DNA of 64,000 nucleotides from Pelagibacterium montanilacus (GTDB lineage Bacteria > Pseudomonadota > Alphaproteobacteria > Rhizobiales > Devosiaceae), in contig NZ_RZMX01000055.1 in assembly GCF_003992665.1 (NCBI RefSeq), positions 62,001 to 126,000 on the forward strand, in the 5' to 3' direction. Positions 26,213 to 34,424 of the stretch are shown here, in pieces. Position 1 is the stretch's first letter. The number at the start of each line of letters is the position of its first letter. The notes under the pieces were generated by a model. The model was given only the letters and a program-made list of their open reading frames with translations, searched no databases and had not been told where the DNA came from. A program made the translations under genes and the position numbers.

Positions 26213-27706
26213 CTAGAGGGTTGGAAACGTGAACTGCGCGCCGGACTTGATCCCTGCTGGCCACCGCGTGGTCACCGTCTTGAGCCGGGTGTAGAAATGC
26301 ACGCCTTCCGGACCGTAGATCGAATGGTCCCCGAACAGCGAACGCTTCCATCCCCCGAAGCTGTGATAGGCCACCGGCACCGGAATCGGCACGTTGACCC
26401 CGACCATACCCACTTCGATCCGATCGGCAAAATCGCGGGCCGCGTCCCCGTCGCGGGTGAAAATGGCGGTGCCGTTGCCGTATTCGTGGTCGTTGATCAT
26501 CTTGACCGCATCCAAATATTCGCCGGCCCGCACGACCGAGAGCACGGGCCCGAAAATCTCCTCGCGATAGATGGTCATCTCCGGGGTCACCCGGTCGAAC
26601 AGCGTGCCCCCCACATAATAGCCGTTCTCATAGCCCTGGAGCGAAAAGCCGCGGCCATCGACCACAAGCTCGGCCCCCTCCTCGACCCCCTTGTCGATGT
26701 ACCCGAGCACCTTGTCGCGGTGCTGGGCGGTAACGAGCGGGCCCATCTCGGCGTCCTTGTCGGTCGCCGGGCCGATCTTGAGCTTCTCGATCCGCGGCTT
26801 GAGCCGCTCGATGAGCGCATCGGCGGTCTTCTCGCCCACCGGAACGGCGACCGAGATCGCCATGCACCGCTCCCCAGCCGACCCGTACCCGGCCCCCATA
26901 AGCGCATCAGCGGCCTGGTCCAGGTCGGCATCGGGGAGGATCACCATGTGGTTCTTGGCCCCGCCCAGCGCCTGCACGCGCTTGCCGGCCCTGGTCCCGC
27001 GTTGATAGACATATTCGGCGATCGGGGTCGAACCCACAAAGCTCACCGCCTTGATATCGGGGTGGTCGAGAACGTGGTCGACCGCCTCCTTGTCCCCATG
27101 GACGACGTTGAGCACCCCTTCGGGCAGCCCCGCTTCCATCAAGAGGTCATAGGCCATCATGGGCGCGGAGGGATCGCGCTCGGAGGGCTTGAGGATGAAC
27201 GTATTCCCGCAGGCGATCGCCATGGGATACATCCACATGGGCACCATGGCGGGGAAATTGAACGGGGTTATCCCGGCCACCACTCCCAGCGGCTGGCGAT
27301 CCGAATAGGCATCGATCGCCGGGCCGACATTGCGGGTGAAGCTGCCCTTGAGCAGTTCGGGAATCCCGCAGGCATACTCCACGCATTCGATCCCGCGCTG
27401 GACCTCGCCGAAGGCGTCGTCATGGGTCTTGCCGTGCTCGCGCGAAATCTCGCGGGCGAGATCGGCCGCGTGCCTGTCGAGCAATTCCTTGAACCGGAAC
27501 ATCACCCGGGCGCGCTTGAGGGGCGGGGTCGCCGCCCAGTCGGGCTGGGCCGCCTTGGCCGCGGCCACCGCCTCGTCGATCTCGGCGGGGGTCGAGAGCG
27601 GCAAGGCCGCGCTCTGCTCGCCCGTGGCCGGGTTGAAAACCTGCGCGTGCCGCGTTGAAGAGGAGACGTGGCGCTTGCCTGCGATGGCGTTTTCGATTGT
27701 CTGCAT
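26213..27706 (-). CDS. mmsA: Malonate/methylmalonate-semialdehyde dehydrogenase (CoA-acylating)
   Basis: Oxidises malonic semialdehyde (from uracil) and methylmalonic semialdehyde (from thymine) to acetyl-CoA and propionyl-CoA. The 497-residue aldehyde dehydrogenase has the nucleotide-fold motif [12 protein letters not shown] near residue 225, the catalytic cysteine in [12 protein letters not shown] near 285, and the MmsA-type N-terminal pattern [20 protein letters not shown]. It lies three bases after the aminotransferase stop, and together they finish the pathway. Confidence 0.93.
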   Translation of the reverse strand: MQTIENAIAGKRHVSSSTRHAQVFNPATGEQSAALPLSTPAEIDEAVAAAKAAQPDWAATPPLKRARVMFRFKELLDRHAADLAREISREHGKTHDDAFGEVQRGIECVEYACGIPELLKGSFTRNVGPAIDAYSDRQPLGVVAGITPFNFPAMVPMWMYPMAIACGNTFILKPSERDPSAPMMAYDLLMEAGLPEGVLNVVHGDKEAVDHVLDHPDIKAVSFVGSTPIAEYVYQRGTRAGKRVQALGGAKNHMVILPDADLDQAADALMGAGYGSAGERCMAISVAVPVGEKTADALIERLKPRIEKLKIGPATDKDAEMGPLVTAQHRDKVLGYIDKGVEEGAELVVDGRGFSLQGYENGYYVGGTLFDRVTPEMTIYREEIFGPVLSVVRAGEYLDAVKMINDHEYGNGTAIFTRDGDAARDFADRIEVGMVGVNVPIPVPVAYHSFGGWKRSLFGDHSIYGPEGVHFYTRLKTVTTRWPAGIKSGAQFTFPTL

Positions 27707-27709
27707 GGG

Positions 27710-29038
27710 TCAGTCCACCTCCCCGAGGACCGTACGGATGGTATCGACGATCTGGTCGATATGGGTCTTCTCGACGATCAGCGGCGGGCTGAGCGCGATG
27801 ATGTCGCCTGTGGTGCGGATCAGAACGCCCTTCTCGAAGGCCTTGACGAACGCCGAGAACGCCCGGCGCGTGGGCTGGCCCGCGATCGGCGCGAGCTCGA
27901 TGGCGCCCACCAGCCCCAGATTGCGGATATCGATGACGTTCGGGACATCCTTGAGCGAATGGAGCGCATCCTCCCAGTATCCGCCAAGCTCCGCGCCCCG
28001 GGTCAAAAGCCCTTCCCTTCGATAGGTCTCGAGCGTCGCGAGCCCGGCGGCTGCGGCAATCGGATTGCCCGAATAGGTATAGCCGTGGAAAAATTCGATC
28101 AGGTGCTCTGGCCCGGTCATGAACGCATCGTGGATGGCCCCCGAGGTGAATACGGCGCCCATCGGGATCACCCCGTTGGTCAGCCCCTTGGCGGTGATCA
28201 TGATGTCCGGCGTCACCCCGAAATAGTCCGCCCCGAACGGAGCCCCCAGCCGGCCATAACCGGTGATCACTTCGTCGAAAATCAGAAGAATGCCGTGCCG
28301 GTCGCAGATCTGGCGCAGGCGCTGCAGATATCCAGGCGGCGGAATAAGCACGCCCGTCGACCCAGCGACGGGCTCCACGATCACCGCCGCGACCGTGGAG
28401 GCATCATGGAGGGTGATGATCCGCTCGAGCTCTTCGGCCAGCTCCACCCCGTGCTCGGGCACACCGCGCGAGAAAGCGTTCCGCGCCGGATCGTGGGTGT
28501 GAGGCATATGATCGACACCGGCGAGCATGGTGCCGAACATCTTGCGGTTGGCCACGATGCCGCCTACCGAGATGCCGCCGAAATTGACCCCGTGATAGGC
28601 CCGCTCACGTCCGATCAGGCGGGTGCGCGCGCCATCTCCGCGCATCCGGTGGTAGGCCAACGCGATCTTGAGCGCGGTTTCCACCGATTCCGAGCCCGAA
28701 TTGGTGAAGAACACATGGTCTAGCCCCTCGGGTGCGATATCGACCAGCCGGTTGGCCAGTTCGAACGCCTTGGGGTGACCCATCTGGAAGGCGGGCGCGT
28801 AATCGAGCTCGGCCGCCTGGGCCTGGATCGCCTCGGTTATCAGCGGCCGGCAGTGCCCGGCATTGACGCACCAGAGCCCCGCCGTGCCGTCGAGAACCTG
28901 GCGCCCGTCAGCGGTGGTGTAGTGCATGTCCTTCGCCGAAACGAACATGCGCGGCGCGGACTTGAACTGCCGGTTCGCGGTGAACGGCATCCAGAACGCG
29001 TTGAGATCGTTGGGAATGGACGGTGCGCCCTCGGTCAT
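27710..29038 (-). CDS. Beta-alanine:pyruvate (omega-amino acid) aminotransferase
   Basis: Class III PLP aminotransferase of 442 residues that would transfer the amino group of beta-alanine (or 3-aminoisobutyrate) to pyruvate, yielding malonic semialdehyde. Key elements: FTANRQFK near residue 19, FTNSGSESVETALK near 110, IFDEVITGYGRLG near 255 with the PLP-ring aspartate, and ITAKGLTNG near 285 with the Schiff-base lysine. First gene of the long minus-strand operon, divergent from rutR over 205 bases that hold a RutR-like site. Confidence 0.9.
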   Translation of the reverse strand: MTEGAPSIPNDLNAFWMPFTANRQFKSAPRMFVSAKDMHYTTADGRQVLDGTAGLWCVNAGHCRPLITEAIQAQAAELDYAPAFQMGHPKAFELANRLVDIAPEGLDHVFFTNSGSESVETALKIALAYHRMRGDGARTRLIGRERAYHGVNFGGISVGGIVANRKMFGTMLAGVDHMPHTHDPARNAFSRGVPEHGVELAEELERIITLHDASTVAAVIVEPVAGSTGVLIPPPGYLQRLRQICDRHGILLIFDEVITGYGRLGAPFGADYFGVTPDIMITAKGLTNGVIPMGAVFTSGAIHDAFMTGPEHLIEFFHGYTYSGNPIAAAAGLATLETYRREGLLTRGAELGGYWEDALHSLKDVPNVIDIRNLGLVGAIELAPIAGQPTRRAFSAFVKAFEKGVLIRTTGDIIALSPPLIVEKTHIDQIVDTIRTVLGEVD

Positions 29039-29090
29039 GTGCCCCTCGTGTCGCCAACCGCATCGCCGCGACGGGACAACGCGCTTGATA

Positions 29091-29122
29091 CGGTCGAATT
29101 TTTTTGACCGATTGGAAAAATT
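29091..29122. promoter_or_regulatory. RutR-like operator between the aminotransferase gene and rutR
   Basis: TTGACCGATTGGAAAA (29104-29119) matches 11 of 14 positions of the recalled RutR consensus. A third half-site CGGTC at 29091-29095 forms an inverted pair with GACCG at 29106-29110. The core ACCGATTG recurs, inverted, upstream of preT. It lies 66 bases before the aminotransferase start and 125 before rutR. Confidence 0.6.
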
Positions 29123-29243
29123 CTAGCACTGTTGATCCACGGTTCAAGGCAATATTTCTTGCCGCTGCGCATCGCACTCGCGAAAAGCCTCACGCGCGGT
29201 TTGTTGGAGACGGATAACGGGCCTATCGACGGGGGCAATCGAC

Positions 29244-29882
29244 ATGAGCACAGACACCGAGCCGGGTCGGCCGGTCACGCGGATCCAGCGCGAAAAGCAC
29301 GAACTGATTCTCGAGGCGGCGCTGGACGTGTTCTCGCGCTACGGGTTCAGGGGCTCGACGATCGACCAGATCGCAGAGGCCGCGGGCATGAGCAAGCCGA
29401 ACCTGCTCTATTATTTCAAATCCAAGGAAGACATTCACGCCCCCATACTGGCCCGCATCCTCGAGACGTGGCTCGAACCGCTCCGCGAAATGAATGCCGA
29501 TGGAGACCCTCTGCCCGAGATCCAGTCCTATATCCGGCGCAAGCTGGAGATGAGCCGCGATTTCCCGCGAGAAAGCCGGCTGTTTGCCAACGAGATGCTG
29601 CGCGGTGCGCCGGGCTTCCACGAGGTGCTCAACACCGAGCTCAAGGAGCTTGTCGACGAGAAGGCCGCGGTCATCAAGGGCTGGATGAATCAGGGCAAGA
29701 TCGCACGCTGCGACCCCTATCACCTGATCTTCTCGATCTGGGCGACCACCCAGCACTACGCCGATTTCGATATCCAGGTGCGTGCCGTCCTGGGCAAGGC
29801 AAGGGGCGGGGAAGGCCGTTTCGAGGACGCCGCCCGCTTCCTCGACCAACTCTTCCTCCACGGGCTCAAACCCAAGAAATAA
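29244..29882 (+). CDS. rutR: TetR-family pyrimidine regulator RutR
   Basis: A 212-residue TetR-family repressor. The N-terminal helix-turn-helix is GFRGSTIDQIAEAAGMSKPN continuing to LLYYFKSKEDI (residues 34-65). The C-terminal domain keeps the RutR pattern IWATTQHYADFDIQV near residue 170 and SRDFPRESRLFANEMLRGAP near 107, close to E. coli RutR, which senses uracil and thymine. It is divergent from the beta-alanine operon and presumably derepresses it and the preTA operon when pyrimidines are plentiful. Its stop lies seven bases from the convergent EamA gene. Confidence 0.9.
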   Translation: MSTDTEPGRPVTRIQREKHELILEAALDVFSRYGFRGSTIDQIAEAAGMSKPNLLYYFKSKEDIHAPILARILETWLEPLREMNADGDPLPEIQSYIRRKLEMSRDFPRESRLFANEMLRGAPGFHEVLNTELKELVDEKAAVIKGWMNQGKIARCDPYHLIFSIWATTQHYADFDIQVRAVLGKARGGEGRFEDAARFLDQLFLHGLKPKK

Positions 29883-29889
29883 GGCCGGC

Positions 29890-30807
29890 TCAGTCCGCCA
29901 GCACCGCAAGCAGGACCAGCGCGCCGACCGTCACCCCGGCGCCTGCGACCACCGGCAGGCTTGCCCAGCCATTGCCCGTGAGCCCCTCGAGCACGATCAC
30001 GATCCCTGGCAGCAGATAGCCATAGGCCATGACCTTTGAGGCCGGCAGGCGCACCGATGCGTATTGCAGCAAAAAGACGCTCACCGCACTGGGCAGCGTG
30101 GCGAGATAGGCGATGCCCCACCAGACTTCAGCCGGGAGCCCCGTCCAGTCGGTCGTGACGATCCCGCGCGCCCCGTAAAGGGCGATGCATGCCGTGGTGC
30201 CGACCAACATCCAGAAGGTCAGCACCACGCCCGGCTCGTTGCGGTTGAACTTGCGCATCAGCGGCGCGATCAGCGCGTAGGCCGCGCAGCCGACGAGAAA
30301 GATCGCCTCCCCCGGCCCGAGCGCAAAACGCGATATCGCTTCGAGATCAGCCTCGAAGATCACCCAAAGCGCGCCGAGCGCGGCAATCACGATGCTGACC
30401 ATCACCACCGGCCGCGTCCGCTGGCCCAGCAGAACCAGCCCGAAGACGGCAGTCAGGAGCGGGGTAAGCGTGAACACCGCACTCGTGGCCACCGGAGCGG
30501 TCATGGTGAGCGCGATGAACATGGTGACGAAATAAGCCCCGTTGAGCACGCCATAGAGCCCGAACCGCCACGGGCGCTCGGGTATCTCGAGGCGATGCCC
30601 CATGATCGCGAACGTGAAGATGCCCATGAGCACCGCGGCGATCAGGAAGCGTATGGCGTTGAGCGGGCCGGGGTCCAGCTCGGGCACGATCCGCGCGCCC
30701 ACGGTAAAGGAACCGGCAACGAACGTCGCAAAGGCGACCATGGCCAGATGGCCGAGCAGCCTTTGCCGACCGGTGGCGAAATGGGCGGGGCTCGCGGCGC
30801 TCGACAA
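29890..30807 (-). CDS. EamA/DMT-superfamily transporter
   Basis: A 305-residue inner-membrane protein with ten predicted helices in two EamA repeats (first about residues 18-150, second about 165-300), ending VTVGALVLLAVLAD. Members export or import small metabolites; the substrate here is unknown. I placed the start at TTG 30805-30807, which has CGGAGG six bases upstream and yields normal length; the next ATG at 30742 would remove the N-terminal tail only. It follows preA by 46 bases, so it is probably the last gene of a preT-preA-eamA transcript. Confidence 0.8.
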   Translation of the reverse strand: MSSAASPAHFATGRQRLLGHLAMVAFATFVAGSFTVGARIVPELDPGPLNAIRFLIAAVLMGIFTFAIMGHRLEIPERPWRFGLYGVLNGAYFVTMFIALTMTAPVATSAVFTLTPLLTAVFGLVLLGQRTRPVVMVSIVIAALGALWVIFEADLEAISRFALGPGEAIFLVGCAAYALIAPLMRKFNRNEPGVVLTFWMLVGTTACIALYGARGIVTTDWTGLPAEVWWGIAYLATLPSAVSVFLLQYASVRLPASKVMAYGYLLPGIVIVLEGLTGNGWASLPVVAGAGVTVGALVLLAVLAD

Positions 30808-30853
30808 TCGGGGCCTCCGGGGCTGGGTGACCGCCCGCCGAGGCGCGGGAGCA

Positions 30854-32173
30854 CTACTCGGCGGGCTCGTTGACCCTTGCCATAGGATTGTTCGGGTGCG
30901 TCGTCCAGTTCGCATACCGGTCGGGCACGCGCTGCCCGGTCCGCTCGTCGAGCGCTCCGGCCGCCAGCGGCTCCATGGTGATGCAATCCTCGACCGGACA
31001 GACATTGACGCACAGATTGCAGCCCACGCACTCGTCGTCCTTGACCATGAACATGCGCTTGCCATCGACCGAACTGGTGATCGCCTGATGGGACGTGTCC
31101 TCACACGCGATGTGGCAGCGGCCGCAGGAAATGCAAAGGTCCTGGTTGATCCTGGCCTTGGTGACGTAATTGAGGTTGAGATACTGCCAGTCGGTGACAT
31201 TGGGCACCGCGCGCCCAATGATATCGTCGAGCGAGGCGAACCCCTTCTCGTCCATATAGGCCGAGAGCCCCGAAATCATCTCCTCGACGATCCTGAACCC
31301 ATAGGTCATGGCCGCTGTGCAGACCTGCACATTGCCCGCGCCGAGCGCCATGAACTCCACCGCGTCGCGCCAGGTGGTCACCCCGCCTATGCCCGAAATG
31401 GGCTTGCCGCGCATCTCGGCGTCGCGGGCGATCTCGGAAACCATGGACATCGCGATCGGCTTGACCGCCGGGCCGCAATAGCCGCCATGGGAACCCTTGC
31501 CGTCGATCGAGGGCTCGGGCGAAAAGGTGTCGATATTGACCGCGGTGATCGAGTTGATGGTGTTGATCAGAGACACCGCATCGCTGCCCCCGGCAAACGC
31601 GGCGCGCGCCGGCTTGCGAATATCGGTGATGTTGGGGGTGAGCTTGGTGATCACCGGCATGCGCGAATACTGCTTGCACCAGCGCGCGACCATCTCGACA
31701 TATTCTGGCACCTGGCCCACCGCCGAGCCCATGCCGCGCTCGCTCATGCCATGCGGGCAGCCGAAATTGAGCTCGATCCCGTCCGCTCCGGTTTCTTCCA
31801 CCAGCGGCAGGATCGCTTTCCAGCTTTCCTCCTCGCACGGGACCATGATCGAGACGACCACCGCCCGATCGGGCCAGTCGCGCTTGATCTGCTTGATCTC
31901 GCGCAGATTGGTCTGGAGCGCCCGGTCCGTGATCAGCTCGATATTGTTGAGCCCCAACAGCCGCCGGTCGGCGCCCCAGATCGCGCCATAGCGCGGACCG
32001 TTGACGTTGACGACCGGAGGACCTTCCTCGCCCAGCGTCTTCCAGACCACCCCGCCCCAGCCCGCCTTGAAGGCGCGCTCGACATTGTAGGCCTTGTCGG
32101 TGGGCGGCGCGGAGGCCAGCCAGAACGGATTGGGCGATTTGATGCCGGCGAACCGGTTGCTCAGGTCAGCCAT
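30854..32173 (-). CDS. preA: NAD-dependent dihydropyrimidine dehydrogenase, subunit PreA
   Basis: Catalytic FMN subunit that reduces uracil and thymine to the dihydro forms. The 439-residue protein has a dihydroorotate-dehydrogenase-like barrel (residues 1-310; NPFWLASAPPTDKAYNVERA, NFGCPHGMSERGMG with the active-site cysteine) and a C-terminal ferredoxin-like domain with two [4Fe-4S] motifs, CISCGRCHIACED near residue 345 and CVGCNLCVNVCPVEDC near 378. The start overlaps preT by eight bases. Confidence 0.95.
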   Translation of the reverse strand: MADLSNRFAGIKSPNPFWLASAPPTDKAYNVERAFKAGWGGVVWKTLGEEGPPVVNVNGPRYGAIWGADRRLLGLNNIELITDRALQTNLREIKQIKRDWPDRAVVVSIMVPCEEESWKAILPLVEETGADGIELNFGCPHGMSERGMGSAVGQVPEYVEMVARWCKQYSRMPVITKLTPNITDIRKPARAAFAGGSDAVSLINTINSITAVNIDTFSPEPSIDGKGSHGGYCGPAVKPIAMSMVSEIARDAEMRGKPISGIGGVTTWRDAVEFMALGAGNVQVCTAAMTYGFRIVEEMISGLSAYMDEKGFASLDDIIGRAVPNVTDWQYLNLNYVTKARINQDLCISCGRCHIACEDTSHQAITSSVDGKRMFMVKDDECVGCNLCVNVCPVEDCITMEPLAAGALDERTGQRVPDRYANWTTHPNNPMARVNEPAE

Positions 32174-33527
32174 CGATGCCTCCTCCCGAAAGGGTCCGGT
32201 GAATGCTTTCTGCCGCGTCGCGCCCCGCCGCGACGGCTTCCACGGTCAGATCCTCGCCGCCCGATACGCAGTCTCCGCCGGCCCAGACGCCCCTCATCGA
32301 GGTGCGCCCCCGCTCATCGACACGGATCCGACCGCTCTCGGTCGCGATCATCTCGCCGCTGCCATTGAGCCCGGCAGCCACGAAACTCTGGCCGATGGCC
32401 TTGAACACCTGGTCGGCATCGAGCACCAGCGTCTCGCCGGTGCCCACGAGGGTCGTGCCCTCGAGACGCGTGTATTCGAGCTCGATGCCGGTGACGCTGC
32501 CGCCCTCGACGCGAACCGCGCGCGGGGCCAGCCAGTGCCTGATGGTGACGCCCTTGGCGGCGGCCAGATCCTGCTCGAACCGCGACGCGTTCATGTGCCC
32601 CTGGCCGCGCCGATAGCAGATCGTAACCTCTTCGGCGCCCAGGAGCTTGGCCTGCACCGCGGCATCGACCGCGGTCATCCCTCCCCCGATCACCACCACC
32701 CGCCGGCCGACTTCGAGCGCCGAGAGGTCCGAGGACTGCCTCAGCTCGGCGATGAAATCCACCGCATTGGCCGCCCCATCCTCGCCCAGCGCGCCGAGCG
32801 CGTTGACCCCGCCAAGCCCCATGCCCAGGAACACCGCGTCGTAATCGGCTGCCAGTTCGGAGAGCGCGATATCGCGCCCGAGAACCTTGCCGGTCTCGAT
32901 TGCGATCCCGCCGATGGCCGTGACGTAGTCGACTTCCCCTTGAGCGAAATCATGGGTGCTCTTGTAGGCGGCGATCCCGTATTCGTTGAGCCCGCCGGGT
33001 TTTTCCCGCGCCTCGAACACAGTGACGGCGTGCCCGTGCATGGCCAGCCTGTGCGCGCAGGCGAGCCCTGCCGGACCGCCGCCCACCACCGCCACGCGCT
33101 TGCCGGTCGAAGGTGCGCGCTCGTAAAACTGCACGCCCCGGGACATCGCGGTGTCGGTGGCATAGCGCTGCAGGCGGCCGATCTGGACCGGCTTGCCCTC
33201 GGCGACCTCGCGCACGCACACCTCTTCGCACAGCGTTTCGGTGGGACAGACCCGCGCGCACATCCCGCCCAGAATGTTCTGGTCGAAGATCGTTTTGGCC
33301 GAACCAAGCGGGTTGTCGGTCGAAATCTGGCGGATGAAAAGCGGAATGTCGATGGAAGTCGGACAGGCCGTCATGCACGGCGCATCATAGCAGAAATAGC
33401 ACCGGTCCGCCTCGACCCTGGCCTCGTGCTCGGTGAACGGCTGGTGCAGGTCCGAGAAGTTCTCGGCGTACTGTTCGGGGCTGAGCCGGCCGCCGGCCAG
33501 CCCCTTGGCGAATTGTCCCGTGGACAT
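32166..33527 (-). CDS. preT: NAD-dependent dihydropyrimidine dehydrogenase, subunit PreT
   Basis: FAD/Fe-S subunit that passes electrons from NAD(P)H to PreA. The 453-residue protein has an N-terminal cysteine-rich region (CYFCYDAPCMTACPTSID near residue 42, CARVCPTETLCEEVC near 92), two dinucleotide-binding motifs (VAVVGGGPAGLACAHRLA near 144, VVVIGGGMTAVDAAVQA near 282) and a C-terminal FAD motif GVWAGGDCVSGGED near 415. First gene of the preT-preA-eamA transcript, downstream of a RutR-like palindrome. Confidence 0.95.
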   Translation of the reverse strand: MSTGQFAKGLAGGRLSPEQYAENFSDLHQPFTEHEARVEADRCYFCYDAPCMTACPTSIDIPLFIRQISTDNPLGSAKTIFDQNILGGMCARVCPTETLCEEVCVREVAEGKPVQIGRLQRYATDTAMSRGVQFYERAPSTGKRVAVVGGGPAGLACAHRLAMHGHAVTVFEAREKPGGLNEYGIAAYKSTHDFAQGEVDYVTAIGGIAIETGKVLGRDIALSELAADYDAVFLGMGLGGVNALGALGEDGAANAVDFIAELRQSSDLSALEVGRRVVVIGGGMTAVDAAVQAKLLGAEEVTICYRRGQGHMNASRFEQDLAAAKGVTIRHWLAPRAVRVEGGSVTGIELEYTRLEGTTLVGTGETLVLDADQVFKAIGQSFVAAGLNGSGEMIATESGRIRVDERGRTSMRGVWAGGDCVSGGEDLTVEAVAAGRDAAESIHRTLSGGGIDG

Positions 33528-33574
33528 GCGAACACCCCCTCAGATGATCCATCCAGGGGAAACGCTAACGCGGA

Positions 33575-33598
33575 ACCGATTTTTTATCAATCGGTAAA
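33575..33598. promoter_or_regulatory. RutR-like operator upstream of preT
   Basis: TTTATCAATCGGTAAA (33583-33598) is an imperfect palindrome; on the minus strand it reads TTTACCGATTGATAAA, sharing ACCGATTG with the site at 29107-29114. ACCGAT (33575-33580) and ATCGGT (33590-33595) form another inverted pair. It lies 56 bases before preT. Confidence 0.6.
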
Positions 33599-33667
33599 AT
33601 TTCGGGCACATAGTTGCCTGAAATGGGCCCTGCATGCGGCTTTGGCGATCCGCACGCAGGGCCCAAG

Positions 33668-33688
33668 GGGCAGGCCTCACTCCTGCCC
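33668..33688 (-). terminator. Hairpin downstream of rirA
   Basis: GGGCAGG pairs with CCTGCCC around a 7-base loop, 95 bases beyond the rirA stop and before the preT promoter. No U tract follows, so it is a weak terminator candidate. The rest of 33599-33782 is AT-richer non-coding sequence with nothing else recognised. Confidence 0.4.
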
Positions 33689-33782
33689 GGATGTGATAGC
33701 CGAATTAAACATGACAGTAAAGATCATATTTATAGCCGCATATTGACGCCCGACCAGACCCGGTCGTCAATGCCGGCAAAAG

Positions 33783-34238
33783 CTAGTTGAGCTCGGCGCC
33801 CAGCATCTCGAGCCCGAGGCGCGAGCGCATGGCGCGGCGCTTGTCGGTGAGGTCGGCGATGGTATAGGAGCGCAGCACCGCAAAGAACGCCTCGAGCGCC
33901 TCGTGCAGCGCGGAGTTGAGATCGCAACCCGCAACCAGCGGACAGGACGTATCCCCGCCTTCGAAGCACTCGGCCAGCGCAAAATTCTCTTCGGTGAGCT
34001 TGACCACGTCGAGCAGCGTGATCTCGGACGCCGGCTTGGCCAGCCGAATGCCGCCATGCCGACCGCGCACCGTTTCAAGCAGCCGGTTCTCGACCAGCGG
34101 CTTGATCAGCTTGAACAGGAACAGCTCGGAAATTCCATAGGCCTTGGCCACATCGCTGACCCGCGACAGGTCAGGAGAATTGATCGAACAATACATCAAG
34201 GTCCGCAGCGCATAGCTCGACTGGCGCGTGAGTCTCAT
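33783..34238 (-). CDS. rirA: Rrf2-family iron regulator RirA
   Basis: A 151-residue Fe-S transcription repressor of iron-uptake genes in rhizobia and relatives. It starts MRLTRQSSYALRTLMYCSI, has the winged helix over residues 25-65 (VAKAYGISELFLFKLI, TVRGRHGGIRLAKP) and the three cluster cysteines at residues 91, 99 and 105 in ECFEGGDTSCPLVAGC, the spacing known for RirA; NsrR and IscR differ in this loop. Upstream is an Irr-like box, as expected where Irr and RirA cross-regulate. Divergent from a nucleoside hydrolase gene. Confidence 0.9.
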   Translation of the reverse strand: MRLTRQSSYALRTLMYCSINSPDLSRVSDVAKAYGISELFLFKLIKPLVENRLLETVRGRHGGIRLAKPASEITLLDVVKLTEENFALAECFEGGDTSCPLVAGCDLNSALHEALEAFFAVLRSYTIADLTDKRRAMRSRLGLEMLGAELN

Positions 34239-34301
34239 GGATCGATGGCCTTTCCCGGTGCCGACGCGTGCGCGCCTGAAGCCAGACGCGGACGGCGATA
34301 G

Positions 34302-34318
34302 ATTATAACTATTCTAAA
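34302..34318. promoter_or_regulatory. Irr-type (ICE) box in the rirA promoter
   Basis: ATTATAACTATTCTAAA matches 14 of 16 defined positions of the recalled Irr box TTTRGAAYNRTTCYAAA, in an AT-rich patch 64 bases upstream of rirA and 107 upstream of the divergent nucleoside hydrolase. It suggests repression of rirA by Irr under low iron. Confidence 0.6.
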
Positions 34319-34424
34319 CTGTGTCAAGAAAAGCTGATGCGGCGTCTCCGGATTGCAACGCGCGTTGGCGCCCGCCCGTCCACCGATTAAGCTTCTTTCT
34401 GGCGATTCTCCAAACAGGCGGCAC

